64,000 bases of DNA, from NCBI GenBank assembly GCA_007833815.1, contig CP033464.1:358001-422000 (forward strand), written 5' to 3'. The translations under genes and the position numbers were made by a program. The stretch comes from Brevibacillus laterosporus (lineage in GTDB: Bacteria; Bacillota; Bacilli; Brevibacillales; Brevibacillaceae). Positions within the stretch are counted from its first letter, which is position 1; each line of letters starts with the position of its first letter. Of the stretch, positions 16,031 through 27,321 are shown one piece after another. The notes under the pieces were generated by a model. The model did not search any database. It worked only from the letters and a program-made list of their open reading frames with translations, and was not told the origin of the DNA.

Positions 16031-19000
16031 TTACTTTTCATGTAACGGTACAGCAAGTCCTGTCGCCATGGCGATCAAATAGCGCTTCGTAACTGGTTCC
16101 CTCCAGCTCTCCTCAAGGGCACGTGTATACAAAGTAATTTGATCGTGATATCTTGTCCGCAACAATTGAGCGGCCTCATTCTCATCTAACGGTAATCGAT
16201 CCGTCTTATAATCGATCAAGGTTAGTCCACCGTTCTCCTCTCGAATGACGCAATCAATTACCCCTTGCACGAGTACCTGTTCATTACCTGAATCAGCTAG
16301 AGATAATTCTGTTTGTTCAGCAAGTAGTCGGGCCCTAATGTCACGTAGAGGAACTGCAAGTGTAAATGGTAGCTCTCTGTACACCACGGTAGCTCTTTGC
16401 ATTCTCTGACCCACATCACTTGCAAAGAAACAGGCTATAGAGGCAATATCTATTACACTAGCTTGCTCCCTAGTCAACATCTGTCGTGCGACCATTTCCT
16501 CAATTTGTGCAGTAACCCCTGCTTGATCTAAAGCTCTATCCAGTTGCAAATTCTGCATAATCAGATGTGTAAAGGTACCTACTTCCGCTTTAGTAAAAAT
16601 AGGTTTTTTATCAGGATCGCTTTTTGTCATGTTTTTTGTGCCGTTTTCTTCACTGTTTATTCCTTCGCTACTCTTGTCCATGTCAGCTAGAAACCGTGGT
16701 TTCTTTGTGAGTCTAGACTGCTTAAGCTTCGGACTCTCTCTTACATTTTCAAGGCTTGAAGTCGAGGTACTGTTCACTTCAGCTACAGGTCGTATTACAG
16801 CCTGCACTTCCGGTTGCTGTTCCCTTCCCGATATAACCCGTGCTTCAGTTGGACCGTTCTCCCAGTCAACCTGAATAGCATCTTCTCGCGCTCCATCAGC
16901 TAGATAAGCCGCTTGGCGTTTCAAATCACTGACGCTCCACTTAGCTGCCACCTGCGACACTATCTGTAGAGAATATTGCCACTCCAGCACAGACCTAATC
17001 TTATCCCGCCATTCCTCAGCATGAGGATGATCAGGGACTGGTTTACGCTTCTGTAATAGTGCAAAAACTTCCTCATCTCGCTCACTCTGCTCGGTCATCG
17101 CAATGAGATCGCTCGGCTGATAAAACTGGAACTGCCATACAGAAGGATCACGCACCAGAGGGATGGAGGAAATATCCTGAGTATCTGGACAAAGTAAGCG
17201 TAGTGATTCTCCGCTTTTGTGACGCACCAATGCTCTGCCGATCCAATCAAGGTAGCCTTTCGCTTGGATTAAGTCTTCATCGGATATCGTCTCTTTGTCT
17301 GTAGATTGACTACACCAAGAGATGACAGATTTACTCAAATCCTTAGCAGAACCAACAAGAATTAATTTCTCTCTCGCCCGAGTCAACGCTACATAGAGCA
17401 CACGCATCTCTTCTGCTAGCATCTCTAATTTAAGCTTTTGACGAATACCTAAAAAAGCTAAACTTGGGTAACGCAGGCGCAAAACAGCATCGGCTACTTG
17501 TGGACCAAAGCCTAGGTCCTTGTGCAGTAAAAACCGACCTTTCATATCGCTTTGGTTAAATTGCTTGCCCATTCCAGCAACAAAAACAACTGGGAATTCC
17601 AATCCCTTACTCTTATGAATCGTCATCAAACGGACTACATTCTCACTTTCCGTAATCGTGCGAGCTTCTCCAAGATCATTCTCCTGCTCCTGCATCCGGT
17701 CAATAAAACGCAAGAATCGAAACAAACCGCGATACGAGGTAGCTTCATACTGCTTAGCCCTATCATAGAGTGCGCGTAGGTTTGCTTGTCTCTGTTGGCC
17801 ATTCTCTAAAGATGCTACATAATCCACGTAACCTGTCTCTGCATAAATATTTGACAGTAGCTCTGCTACCGAACTACGTCTTCCCAGTGTTCTCCAGCCT
17901 TGTACCATCCAATAGAACCGGCGTAGCTTTGCCATTACCACTCGGTTTACCTCAGCTTCTTCGGCCATTACATACTGTTCGACCGCTTGATAAAATGGAC
18001 CTGTCGGTGTCAACACACGAATCTGAGCTAAGTCCTCCTCGCTAATGCCAATTAGAGGTGAGCGTAGTACTGCAGTCAAGGGGATATCCTGCTTCGGATT
18101 GTCGATGACGCGTAACAACGACATGATTACATCCACTTCATTCGCAGAAAAGTAGCCTTGATTCTGTTCTACATAAATGGGTATGCCAGCCTGCTTACAT
18201 TCATCTGCCATTGCTTGTCCCCAACCAGTTGTAGCTCGGAGCAGAATGACAATGTCTCGATATTCCAAGGGGCGCATTCCCTGTATTTTTTTATCAAATA
18301 CCAGCAGAGGCTGTCCGCCAACACCTGGTTCTAGCCAATCCTTAATGCGTTTGGCAATCAAACGAGCTTCTAGCTGAGCAACAGATGCTTCTTCCTCCAG
18401 AGCAGGTAGGGCTTCTATCTCAGCATCAAAGCTATCTATACTTCCCTCATGACTAGTACCTGCCCACTCCCTCACTTGCCCTGATTCAGATTCCTCCGAT
18501 TCAACTCCTGTGCGATCGATCAGGTGAACTTCTACCGCCAGTTGCTCAGGCTCTATCTCTGGATAGGAGGCACGACCAATCAACTCTGCAGCTTGGTCGT
18601 ACGTAATCTCCCCAACGCGAGGCGTCATGACTTGACGGAAAATATAATTGACTGCATCCACTACTTCCCTTCGACTGCGGAAGTTAGCGGCCAGATCAAT
18701 TCGCTTTCCCTTCAATTCCAAGGGTACATCCTCCTTAGGGGCAAAGGGGTCCTTTTCTTCATTGGTTTCATACGAATCGTACTTTTGCATAAACAGATTA
18801 GGCTCAGCCAGTCGGAACCGATAAATGCTCTGCTTTACGTCCCCTACCATGAACCGATTAGCTGCGACTCCCTCTGTCTCTTGCCTTGATACCAACTGTA
18901 AAATGGTTTCTTGCACAAGATTGATATCCTGATACTCATCGACTAGCACTTCTGCAAACTGTTCCTGTAATTGCAAGGCGATAGCAGACGGTACGAAATT

Positions 19001-20164
19001 ACCATCCTCCTGTTCCTGTTGCAAAATCCGAAGAGCCAGATGTTCCAAGTCGCTAAAATCAACGAGAGCCCGTTCTTGCTTGGCCTGACGAAATGCCTGT
19101 TTAAACTCACTAACTAGCCGGGCTAACGTTTGCATATAGGGAGCCATTCGCTGTAAGTCGGCCGCGTATTGCTCTGGCGTCATTGTGAAATACTCTTCCA
19201 ATAGTTTCTTTATCTTATCTTTTACGCCATTACGTAGTTTTTGTACCTGTTCTTTGATCTGAGGGTCAGCATCTTTTACAGCCGGCAATCGTCCAAACGT
19301 AATGCTACGCATGCTGTCATCCAACTGATTCCAGCCCTGCTCAGTAGCGCACTTTGCTTGATAAATGAGAGAAAGCTCTTGTTGTAACAAAGGTACATAA
19401 GCTCCAGGTCCGTCTAGCGCTTCGGCAAGTATTATTGCTTTTTTTACTTGTGCTTCAAGAGCAGATAATTCTAAAGAAATAGCTCCGGTCAATGTAACTA
19501 CCCATGGAGATTCATGTAGTTCGCCCACTTGCGTATTGGCAAACATATCCGCTGCATTTTTTAACCAACGCTCTGGATGTGGATGGCTCTGTGAGAAGTC
19601 AAATAGGCGCATAAATAAACTCATTAGCGCATCATCATCCTGTCCCTCTACCATCACATCAGCTAAAGCTGCAAAACTTTCATCAGATTCATACCACTGT
19701 TCAAATTTCTCTTCCAGCACATCTTGACGCAGTAATTCTGCTTCCATCTGATCGGCAATACGAAAACCTGGATCAAGCTCCACTATAAAATAATACTGAC
19801 GTAATAAGCCCAAACAAAAAGAATGCAAAGTCGTAATAGTTGCACGTTGCAGCAAAGCCAATTGCCTTCGTAAATGGGCAGAGGTAGGATCGTTTTCCAA
19901 AGCTTTACGCAGAGCCTCACCAATACGATGACGCATCTCGGCGGCAGCCGCATTTGTAAATGTCACGACTAGTAACTGATCGACACCTACCGCATCATTT
20001 ACGTCAGAGATTCTACGAATAATGCGCTCTACTAGTACTGAGGTTTTACCAGAACCAGCCGCGGCAGCTACCAATAGGTTATCTCCCTTTTCAATAATTG
20101 CCCTCCATTGTTCATCTGTCCAATGACTTGGCTTTTGCTCAATTAGCTTCTCTTGCTCATTCAT
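16031..20164 (-). CDS. addA: ATP-dependent helicase/nuclease subunit A
   Basis: 1377-residue AddA of the AddAB complex, which resects double-strand ends to a Chi-like site and loads RecA. It has UvrD-type helicase motifs: Walker A VAAAAGSGKTSVLVERI near residue 32-45, VDEYQDIN, GDVKQSIYRFR, ANFRSR, IHKSKGLEFPVVF and VALTRAREKL. The RecB-type nuclease domain has LIDYKTDR near residue 1316. B. subtilis AddA has 1232 residues. The extra length is partly a hydrophilic linker before the nuclease domain (about 1130-1200, rich in Ser, Lys and Glu) and an acidic insert near 540-590. It overlaps addB by 4 bases and is last in a four-gene repair operon. Confidence 0.97.
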   Translation of the reverse strand: MNEQEKLIEQKPSHWTDEQWRAIIEKGDNLLVAAAAGSGKTSVLVERIIRRISDVNDAVGVDQLLVVTFTNAAAAEMRHRIGEALRKALENDPTSAHLRRQLALLQRATITTLHSFCLGLLRQYYFIVELDPGFRIADQMEAELLRQDVLEEKFEQWYESDESFAALADVMVEGQDDDALMSLFMRLFDFSQSHPHPERWLKNAADMFANTQVGELHESPWVVTLTGAISLELSALEAQVKKAIILAEALDGPGAYVPLLQQELSLIYQAKCATEQGWNQLDDSMRSITFGRLPAVKDADPQIKEQVQKLRNGVKDKIKKLLEEYFTMTPEQYAADLQRMAPYMQTLARLVSEFKQAFRQAKQERALVDFSDLEHLALRILQQEQEDGNFVPSAIALQLQEQFAEVLVDEYQDINLVQETILQLVSRQETEGVAANRFMVGDVKQSIYRFRLAEPNLFMQKYDSYETNEEKDPFAPKEDVPLELKGKRIDLAANFRSRREVVDAVNYIFRQVMTPRVGEITYDQAAELIGRASYPEIEPEQLAVEVHLIDRTGVESEESESGQVREWAGTSHEGSIDSFDAEIEALPALEEEASVAQLEARLIAKRIKDWLEPGVGGQPLLVFDKKIQGMRPLEYRDIVILLRATTGWGQAMADECKQAGIPIYVEQNQGYFSANEVDVIMSLLRVIDNPKQDIPLTAVLRSPLIGISEEDLAQIRVLTPTGPFYQAVEQYVMAEEAEVNRVVMAKLRRFYWMVQGWRTLGRRSSVAELLSNIYAETGYVDYVASLENGQQRQANLRALYDRAKQYEATSYRGLFRFLRFIDRMQEQENDLGEARTITESENVVRLMTIHKSKGLEFPVVFVAGMGKQFNQSDMKGRFLLHKDLGFGPQVADAVLRLRYPSLAFLGIRQKLKLEMLAEEMRVLYVALTRAREKLILVGSAKDLSKSVISWCSQSTDKETISDEDLIQAKGYLDWIGRALVRHKSGESLRLLCPDTQDISSIPLVRDPSVWQFQFYQPSDLIAMTEQSERDEEVFALLQKRKPVPDHPHAEEWRDKIRSVLEWQYSLQIVSQVAAKWSVSDLKRQAAYLADGAREDAIQVDWENGPTEARVISGREQQPEVQAVIRPVAEVNSTSTSSLENVRESPKLKQSRLTKKPRFLADMDKSSEGINSEENGTKNMTKSDPDKKPIFTKAEVGTFTHLIMQNLQLDRALDQAGVTAQIEEMVARQMLTREQASVIDIASIACFFASDVGQRMQRATVVYRELPFTLAVPLRDIRARLLAEQTELSLADSGNEQVLVQGVIDCVIREENGGLTLIDYKTDRLPLDENEAAQLLRTRYHDQITLYTRALEESWREPVTKRYLIAMATGLAVPLHEK

Positions 20165-23100
20165 GCTCCTACCTCCCTTCCATCATCGTCCTGCTCGTAA
20201 ACTTCTTCACGAATTAATTCCCAAACTTCCTTATCTGTCTTTTTCTTTAACAGACGTGGCTGATTCCCTTCCAATAAACTATCAAACTGACAAACTGACT
20301 TATACGCACAGGTTTGACAAGCAAGTCTTGGCCCCTGCATATAAGGAGCAATGCTTATATCTCCATCCGTTAAACGTCTTCCCAGTTTCATAATGCACTT
20401 CCGCACAAATTGCTGTAGGAGGTCAAACTGCTCCTTGGATGCTACAGATGAATATTGCGTGAAGCTACCATCCTTTTTTATCCCAAACGGAAGTAGATCA
20501 GAATTACCCGATTCAGTTTGGTTATCCATTAATCGTGCTAATTGTGGGTCTGCTAACATAAGTCCCTTCATTTTCAACTTATTCTGCCGTTCTGCTTCCA
20601 CTTGTTCAGCTGATAACATCTGCTTAGCTGCAACGAATGGATCTGCTACTTGGTAATAGAAGACGCCACCAACCTCAGCCTGCTTTCCTACCCATTTTTC
20701 AGCGTTGGTCACAGCTACATCCAAATAGACCAGTAATTGGAGGTTCAATCCATTCCATACATCGGATAAAACAAGGGCTTTCGGGCCTGATTTATAGTCA
20801 ATCACTCGTAAAAACTCCGTTTCTGTTCCAACAGAGTGATCAATTCGATCAATTCTTCCTAACAAATGTAGTTTGATGCCATCCTCCAACTCCAGAGTCA
20901 GTCCCGGAATTTCTCCGCCAGGTCCAAAAGCAATTTCCAGACCAATCGGTGCAAAATGACTTCGTCTCGCGTGCTCACTAAGTACAGAGATCGCACGTCC
21001 AACTGCACGTTTTAATTTTTTGGTTACATAGCGATAGCGAGCCGTTCGTTGTAAAATACTACTTCTTGTTTGCGGAACCAGCTCTTCGACAACCTGATCA
21101 GCTAGCCTCATGCTACCTTGTTCGGTCATATCGCTCCAATTCACTTGCTGTTCATTCATCTGCTCTACTGCCATTTTCAAGGAAGCATGAAAAAGTTCAC
21201 CAACATCAAATCTTTCTAAACGATACATTTGACGTTCACTTAATCTCAAACCATGCGAGGAAAAATGAGAATAGGCACAGGCTTGGAATCGCTCCAAACG
21301 GGAAACACTTACCCGAATGTCATTTCCATACAAAGAACGACTAACTTCTTTAGAAAGGGGATAGGCACGGTTCTGATATATCAGACCTGACAATAACCAT
21401 TTCTCTCGCTTCTCATCCTCTGAATGCTCAAGAAACCAGTCATATACCTCCCACCAGAACGGAGGAAGCGGAATACCCTTTTTTAATTGACGAATCAACG
21501 TAAGCAGATGACTAAACACCTGTCTTGGTCGTCCCAGCAAACCTATATCTAGCCGTGATTCAGCAGTCGGTTCATTGTGAAAATAACCAATCGTTAGACC
21601 CGGTAAAGTTTTTTTCATCTCTTCGTACAGGCTGGACGGCAACAAAGCTTTTCCTTCCTCATCAGCCAATGCGCAACTAATCCAAAGTCTCTCGGATGAA
21701 CGTGTCAACGCACGATAAAGGAGATATTGTTCGTTCATTAGTTTTCGCTTTGCCGTAGGTGCCAGTTCAATGCCCGCCTTTTCTAGCTTTTCTCGTTCTG
21801 CCTCGTTTAAAATCCCTTCTTCTTTAGGACGTAGTGGAATCACACCTTCATTTGCTCCCATCAAGAACAAAGCTTTTACGTCTGGTTGGCGTGAACGCTC
21901 CATAGATCCAATGACCACCTGATCCAATGAAGGGGGAACTAAAGCGAGACGAATACTATCCAGACCTGTATCTAAAATCCGCGCAAACGTAACAAGCTCC
22001 ATTTGTTCATCGCCCATAACTTCCACGATCTGGTCCAATAAATCCATCACATCATTGTAAACCTGCTCATGCTCTCGAACAGCTTCTAAATCCCCTTCTA
22101 ATTCAGCCTGCTCCTGCCACTCTTCCAATTTAATCGGAACATTTTGCGTTTGCAAAAATTCATATAAGGCTGTCGCCATTTGGCGCACACCTGCTTTGCT
22201 TGCCACTTTCATATCAGCTTCGAAGGTTTTAAGTGGCTCTGCATATCGCTGACGTATAGGTTCAATCTGCTCGTATAACGCATTTTGTCCATGAAAACAC
22301 CACTCGTCCATGGACCAATAATATCCCTGAATGCCATAACCCAGCACATAGTTTTCTAATAGATCAATCTCAGCTCTCGATTGGCTGAGTGGCTGATCTA
22401 GCGGGGATAATAAATCGGTTTTTAAACAGCGAAAAATGGCATCGTACCGCCAATTAGTAGACATCACCTCTAGCGACGAACGTATAAACTCAATCAGAGG
22501 ATGATGACTTACTGTTCTCTTTTGGTCAAGAAAATAAGGAATGTCATAGGTTTCAAACACATGGGAAATTTCTTCTGCATAAGTTCCCATTTCTCGTAAA
22601 AGCACAGCCATATCACGATACCTGTAGCCATAATCACGTGCTAACGCCAAAATTTGTAGTGCAACGGCTTGTACCTCAGCTCTTCGATTGGCAGCGGTAA
22701 ACAGCTTTACTTCATCAACGTGCCTCGGTGAAGGAAGTACAGCAGGCTTTTTCCAGTCAAAATACTTTTGCTCCACCTGTGCAAGCCATGGGCTATCAGT
22801 AAAACGATAGTCTTGCTCAAACAAACGCGGCTCCTCAATAGGAATATTACCCCTCATAGCAATTTCTATTAACTTTTGGTAAGTTTCCATTGTTGGGTAA
22901 AAATGCGAAAGATCATCCAGCGGTTTCATTCGATCTTGTGGATCTACAGATAGTGTGATATTTACCTGTTTAGCGCAGTACATCAATTGCTCAATCAACG
23001 CATATTCCTGTTTAGTAAAACCGCTAAAGCCATCAATCCATATCTCGGCATCTGCAATAAAACTAGATTGAGCCAGTTTGTTAGCAACTGTGGTATATAA

Positions 23101-23631
23101 TTCATCACTATCAAAATATTTATCTGTAATATATTCTTCATATGCCCGCATGATTAATAGCAAATCATGTAATTTATGTTGTAAAGTCGCATTCTCTATC
23201 TGTAACTGCTCTAGCATTTCCAGACTGACGCTATACTTTTTGCATTCACTAATCATTTGTACCAATTCTTCAGCAAAGCCTGGTTGCAACGCAGAACGAT
23301 GAAACACCTTTAATTCATCCTGATGGCGTTCTAATAACAGACGCAATACCATCTGTTTACCTCGTTCATCAATGGGTAGCGTCATCAGTTCCCCAACCTC
23401 TTGTAATATCCGATAAGAGAGACGGCCAAAGCTTAACACCTGCGCTCTGATATGACCAGAGTACCCGGGTATGCTGATCAATTTATATTCTTCCTGAAAC
23501 GTAGACTGTTCTGGAACCAAGTAAATTAGAGGGGGACCCATCCGTTCCTCATCAAGTTTATTTATCAAATCAGTATAGATAGCAGAGGTCTTGCCAGTAC
23601 CTGCCCGACCTAGTAAAAACTGAACAGCCAT
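20161..23631 (-). CDS. addB: ATP-dependent helicase/nuclease subunit B
   Basis: 1156-residue AddB, partner of AddA. The N-terminus has Walker A FLLGRAGTGKTSAIY. The helicase-like core is mostly non-catalytic in this family. The C-terminal nuclease motif is LRVIDYKSGPKAL. The iron-sulfur cysteines that clamp the nuclease domain are all present: one in FQACAYSHF (about 784) and three in LACQTCAYKSVC (about 1103, 1106, 1112), the CxxCxxxxxC spacing of AddB. Start ATG 23631 follows GGAGGGGAG. It lies 12 bases after sbcC and overlaps addA by 4, so its synthesis is coupled to both. Confidence 0.97.
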   Translation of the reverse strand: MAVQFLLGRAGTGKTSAIYTDLINKLDEERMGPPLIYLVPEQSTFQEEYKLISIPGYSGHIRAQVLSFGRLSYRILQEVGELMTLPIDERGKQMVLRLLLERHQDELKVFHRSALQPGFAEELVQMISECKKYSVSLEMLEQLQIENATLQHKLHDLLLIMRAYEEYITDKYFDSDELYTTVANKLAQSSFIADAEIWIDGFSGFTKQEYALIEQLMYCAKQVNITLSVDPQDRMKPLDDLSHFYPTMETYQKLIEIAMRGNIPIEEPRLFEQDYRFTDSPWLAQVEQKYFDWKKPAVLPSPRHVDEVKLFTAANRRAEVQAVALQILALARDYGYRYRDMAVLLREMGTYAEEISHVFETYDIPYFLDQKRTVSHHPLIEFIRSSLEVMSTNWRYDAIFRCLKTDLLSPLDQPLSQSRAEIDLLENYVLGYGIQGYYWSMDEWCFHGQNALYEQIEPIRQRYAEPLKTFEADMKVASKAGVRQMATALYEFLQTQNVPIKLEEWQEQAELEGDLEAVREHEQVYNDVMDLLDQIVEVMGDEQMELVTFARILDTGLDSIRLALVPPSLDQVVIGSMERSRQPDVKALFLMGANEGVIPLRPKEEGILNEAEREKLEKAGIELAPTAKRKLMNEQYLLYRALTRSSERLWISCALADEEGKALLPSSLYEEMKKTLPGLTIGYFHNEPTAESRLDIGLLGRPRQVFSHLLTLIRQLKKGIPLPPFWWEVYDWFLEHSEDEKREKWLLSGLIYQNRAYPLSKEVSRSLYGNDIRVSVSRLERFQACAYSHFSSHGLRLSERQMYRLERFDVGELFHASLKMAVEQMNEQQVNWSDMTEQGSMRLADQVVEELVPQTRSSILQRTARYRYVTKKLKRAVGRAISVLSEHARRSHFAPIGLEIAFGPGGEIPGLTLELEDGIKLHLLGRIDRIDHSVGTETEFLRVIDYKSGPKALVLSDVWNGLNLQLLVYLDVAVTNAEKWVGKQAEVGGVFYYQVADPFVAAKQMLSAEQVEAERQNKLKMKGLMLADPQLARLMDNQTESGNSDLLPFGIKKDGSFTQYSSVASKEQFDLLQQFVRKCIMKLGRRLTDGDISIAPYMQGPRLACQTCAYKSVCQFDSLLEGNQPRLLKKKTDKEVWELIREEVYEQDDDGREVGA

Positions 23632-23643
23632 GTGTCTCCCCTC

Positions 23644-26600
23644 CTATTCCATTTCCATATGAATGCGACTACCTGACCCGAGTGGTTCTGCTGGGGTAAT
23701 AACAAGACGTCGCGGCATGCGCAATTTTAATTCTGGCACGTGGCTGATTAATCCGATCGTAAATTGGTTCATTCTTAGTTTTTCTAAGGCATCCAACACA
23801 ACTTCTAACAACTCAGGATCCAGAGTTCCAAAACCTTCATCTAGGAAGAAAAATTCCAATCGGCCACCACGCATTTGAATTTCAACTGACAATGCCAATG
23901 CTAAGGCTAATGCTGTTAAGAACGTTTCTCCTCCAGATAAGGTATGAACTGCTCGACGCAAGCCACCTGCTGCTTCATCTCTCAATACGAACTCTCCACC
24001 ATCACCAATTTCCAAAGCATAACGCCCTTTCGTCATACGCCCTAAATGGTAGGTGGCATCACGGGCAATTGCCATCATCTTCTCTTCTGCAATATATTGG
24101 ACAAACGCCTTTCCTTCAAATAGCTTCCTTAACTCTTCTAAACGGCTCTGCTCATCAATGACTGCACCGAATTCTTTCTCTAGTTTTTGCCATTTCTCAT
24201 GATTTTGCTGAACCGTTAGTAATCTTTCTCTGACTAGCGTTAATGCTTCCCTACGTTCAGACAAACGTTGCTCTCCCTCCGTAAAGAAGGTAAACAATTC
24301 TGTCCAAGCCTGCTCACTTACATAACGATTAGCAAGAGATTCGATTAGACGTGTCTTGGCATATGACAACTCTGTTAGTTGTTTTTGGTAGCTTTCTACT
24401 TCTGCTTGATAAAGCTCCAAAAATGCTCGACGCTCATAACATTCATAAACGGCCTCCCGATCAGTCAAAGTAACGTGAGACAAAGCCTGTTCTACTTCCA
24501 GTTCCAATTCTTTTGCTTGTTTAGTAAGCTGTAGATTTGTTTCTTCCAATGCAACAAGTGATTCGATCAAATGCTGACGTTCATTCGTCAGTTGAAGCTT
24601 TATTACATCAGCTTGTTCGGTTGCTGCATGTAGAGCCTGTAGGTTCAGTGCCAACGTCTGCAATAGCTCATTGGCCGGATTACCTTGTGTACGTGACTTC
24701 CATTGTTCTTTTCTCTCTTGATGCTGTGACTCGCGATCCTCATAGCGTTGCTTTAACGCCGTTATTTTCGTCTGTTTTTCTCCAAGCTGTTCTGCTTTAG
24801 CTTGTTTTTGGTTTTGTAATTCTTCCATACCTTTTTCCAGATTCACACGTAGTGTACGCAGTTCCTCCTGCCGCTGCTCCATCTTTTCCATTTGGGCATA
24901 ATGAGCTTCGATCTGGTTACGTGGTATTTCACCTCGCAATGCATCCAACTGCTGTTCAGCCGTGAACATTGCCTGTTGGATCTCCAAACGACGCTTGTTG
25001 GCTTGTTCTACATGCTCCTGCTGACTTTCCAGCCATGTGCTAATTTTTTCTTGTTGGGCTTTCTTTTCTAGTTCCTCATCTCGTTGTTCACGAAGAAGTT
25101 TTTGTAATTCATCTAGCTGTTTCACATAATGTTGACGTTGTTCAGATAGCTCTTTTACTTCTTGATTAGCATGCTTGAACTTCCCACCCAATTCATCAAC
25201 GGACGCTACAACCCACTCTTTCCCTAGTTGGGCTAGTTGCGTTTTCATTTGTTGTAAATCCTGCTCGACCTGTGTGTTTTCCTTTTGCAGGGAGTCTTTT
25301 CGTTCCAATAAACCAGCTAATTCAACCCTCATCTGCTGACAAGCTTCCGTGGCTGTCTGCCATTCCTGCTCCGACTGTTCCCGCACGTGTTCTAAATGGC
25401 TACGACGCTCGCGTAAAGCAGCTTCCTGCTTTTTTAACGATGTAGCTTGGGTTTCGGTCTGCAATGTATTACCTATATTCGTATCTAAATCCTCATGAGG
25501 ATGATGAGTCGATCCACATACTGGACACTCCTCATCAGCTCTTAACTGTAACCGTAAAGCATGCGCCATGTTAGTTTGTTGCCACGAAGACCAGTCTGTC
25601 TCCCACTCTTTTAGCTGTTCCTGACTAGCCTTACGCTTGGTTTCTATGTGTTGTAATGACTGTTCTGCTTGCTGTTGCCGATGTAATAAATCAGCATGCA
25701 AAGCAGTCCATTCCGCCCATCTTTTTGCCCACTCTGCCTGTTTATTTTCAAAGCCACGCCAATCCATACCAATACGTTTCACATCTACTAGCTGTTCACG
25801 CAATCTAGTGATATCTTCCTCACTTCGGATTGGTTGTGCTTCTGTTTTCATCAATAATTCTTCCGTCACCTTGCGTCTTTCATGAGCCGTCTTATATAAG
25901 TTCCCTGCTTCTCCTAAACGGGTTTGACCCAGCTGTACCTTTTGAGTCAGTTCCGATAACTCACGCTCCGCGCTCATAAATCGTTGCTCTTCCTGAACAA
26001 AGGCAGTCTTAGCCTGCTGCATCGCACGAATCGCTTTGCGTTCCTCTGTGCTTAAAGAGGTCTGTTGCCATTCAACATCAATCTTTTGCAAGTCTTGAGT
26101 AAATACTGCTCTCTGCTGATCAAGTGCTGAGAGCATAGTCTCATCCTGATGTATCTGTTGCTGTAACAATCGAATCTCCGTCTTATATTGACCAATCTCC
26201 TGAGCCAATTTGGCTATTTCCTGCTCCCACTCTACCGCCTGCTGCAATTCTATTCGTTGTTGGATTAGCTGTGGCTCTTCTTCACGCAAACGCTGCTGCG
26301 CTTGTTGGCTTACTTGTTCTGCCTCTCTGCTACGCAACTCTACTTGCTCTCGTTCCACTCGTTTAGTGAGTAAGAGCTGCTGAGCCTCCTCCCATAGCTT
26401 TATCACCTGGCCTTCCTTTTGCACCAACGGATAAAGGGAGACAGATGCCTCCAGCTCAGCTATTTCATTTTTTCGCAACGTAATTTGTTGGGCTTGCTCT
26501 TCAAGCTCTGTCAGTTGTTGTTGAATTTCTTCCAAGTCTAACTGCCACTTGCGAATTTGTTCCCATTCATTCTTTTGGTTCAACAAAGTATTTTGGATCT

Positions 26601-27321
26601 GAGCTGCTTCATCATACTCTATCTCTAGTATCCTTGCTTCCTGCGTAGCCGCTTCGACCGCTTCCTTGCTAGCATCACCCAACCGTGCTTCTTCCACTTC
26701 CAATTGATGCATAGATGCCTTATTGCTTTCGATCTTTTCTTTGACCCGGTACATCAGCTTTTCTCCATACTCATGCAAATGGAAAATACGTTGGAGCATT
26801 TCGTTTCGCTCACTGCCTTTCAAGGTCAAAAACTTAGAGAATTGTCCTTGTGGCAACACGACCGCCCGTGTGAAATCGTGGATTGTCAGACCCACTAATG
26901 TCTCAATCATAGATGTAGCTGCCGTCGCTTTAGATTCCAGCACCTGATCTTGTTCATCATCAAGCAAGCCTCGTTGAATCAAACGGACTTCCGGTTGCTT
27001 TCGATTGCCATTTTTATTTAGCCCAAATTCTCGCTCGATAGTAAAGCGTTGTCGCTGTTGCGCACTTCCTAATTCAAAGGTAAAAGAAACAAACAACCGT
27101 GACTCTAGTTGATTTAAAACCTCATGTGGATGTGAACCTCCCCCTGTACGCACAACCTGTCCATACAGCGCTAACGTAATCGCGTCTAAAATGGTTGACT
27201 TGCCGCTCCCAGTAGGACCAAAAATACCGAACAATCCCGCTTCACATAACGTTTCAAAATCAATCTCCTGTAAATCACGATAACTATTTAATCCTGATAG
27301 TTTCAAGTGAATAGGTTTCAT
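23644..27321 (-). CDS. sbcC: Exonuclease subunit SbcC (Rad50-like ATPase)
   Basis: 1225-residue SMC-like ATPase of the SbcCD nuclease, which opens hairpins and protein-blocked DNA ends. Walker A is GPTGSGKSTILDAITLALYG near residue 35. Long Glu/Gln-rich coiled coils run to a zinc hook CPVCGSTHHPHED near residue 598, then back. The ATPase signature is TLSGGETFLTALALALALS and Walker B is FFLDEGFGTLD near the end. The start overlaps the sbcD stop by one base (TAATG), with AGGAGGAGATGA as ribosome site. The coiled coil is Gln-rich, so low-complexity matches need care in searches. Confidence 0.97.
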   Translation of the reverse strand: MKPIHLKLSGLNSYRDLQEIDFETLCEAGLFGIFGPTGSGKSTILDAITLALYGQVVRTGGGSHPHEVLNQLESRLFVSFTFELGSAQQRQRFTIEREFGLNKNGNRKQPEVRLIQRGLLDDEQDQVLESKATAATSMIETLVGLTIHDFTRAVVLPQGQFSKFLTLKGSERNEMLQRIFHLHEYGEKLMYRVKEKIESNKASMHQLEVEEARLGDASKEAVEAATQEARILEIEYDEAAQIQNTLLNQKNEWEQIRKWQLDLEEIQQQLTELEEQAQQITLRKNEIAELEASVSLYPLVQKEGQVIKLWEEAQQLLLTKRVEREQVELRSREAEQVSQQAQQRLREEEPQLIQQRIELQQAVEWEQEIAKLAQEIGQYKTEIRLLQQQIHQDETMLSALDQQRAVFTQDLQKIDVEWQQTSLSTEERKAIRAMQQAKTAFVQEEQRFMSAERELSELTQKVQLGQTRLGEAGNLYKTAHERRKVTEELLMKTEAQPIRSEEDITRLREQLVDVKRIGMDWRGFENKQAEWAKRWAEWTALHADLLHRQQQAEQSLQHIETKRKASQEQLKEWETDWSSWQQTNMAHALRLQLRADEECPVCGSTHHPHEDLDTNIGNTLQTETQATSLKKQEAALRERRSHLEHVREQSEQEWQTATEACQQMRVELAGLLERKDSLQKENTQVEQDLQQMKTQLAQLGKEWVVASVDELGGKFKHANQEVKELSEQRQHYVKQLDELQKLLREQRDEELEKKAQQEKISTWLESQQEHVEQANKRRLEIQQAMFTAEQQLDALRGEIPRNQIEAHYAQMEKMEQRQEELRTLRVNLEKGMEELQNQKQAKAEQLGEKQTKITALKQRYEDRESQHQERKEQWKSRTQGNPANELLQTLALNLQALHAATEQADVIKLQLTNERQHLIESLVALEETNLQLTKQAKELELEVEQALSHVTLTDREAVYECYERRAFLELYQAEVESYQKQLTELSYAKTRLIESLANRYVSEQAWTELFTFFTEGEQRLSERREALTLVRERLLTVQQNHEKWQKLEKEFGAVIDEQSRLEELRKLFEGKAFVQYIAEEKMMAIARDATYHLGRMTKGRYALEIGDGGEFVLRDEAAGGLRRAVHTLSGGETFLTALALALALSVEIQMRGGRLEFFFLDEGFGTLDPELLEVVLDALEKLRMNQFTIGLISHVPELKLRMPRRLVITPAEPLGSGSRIHMEME

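Noticed and set aside
16031..27321. Many plus-strand frames of 60-120 residues opposite addA, addB and sbcC
   Set aside because: They lie antisense to clear long genes, lack ribosome sites and show no recognisable domains.
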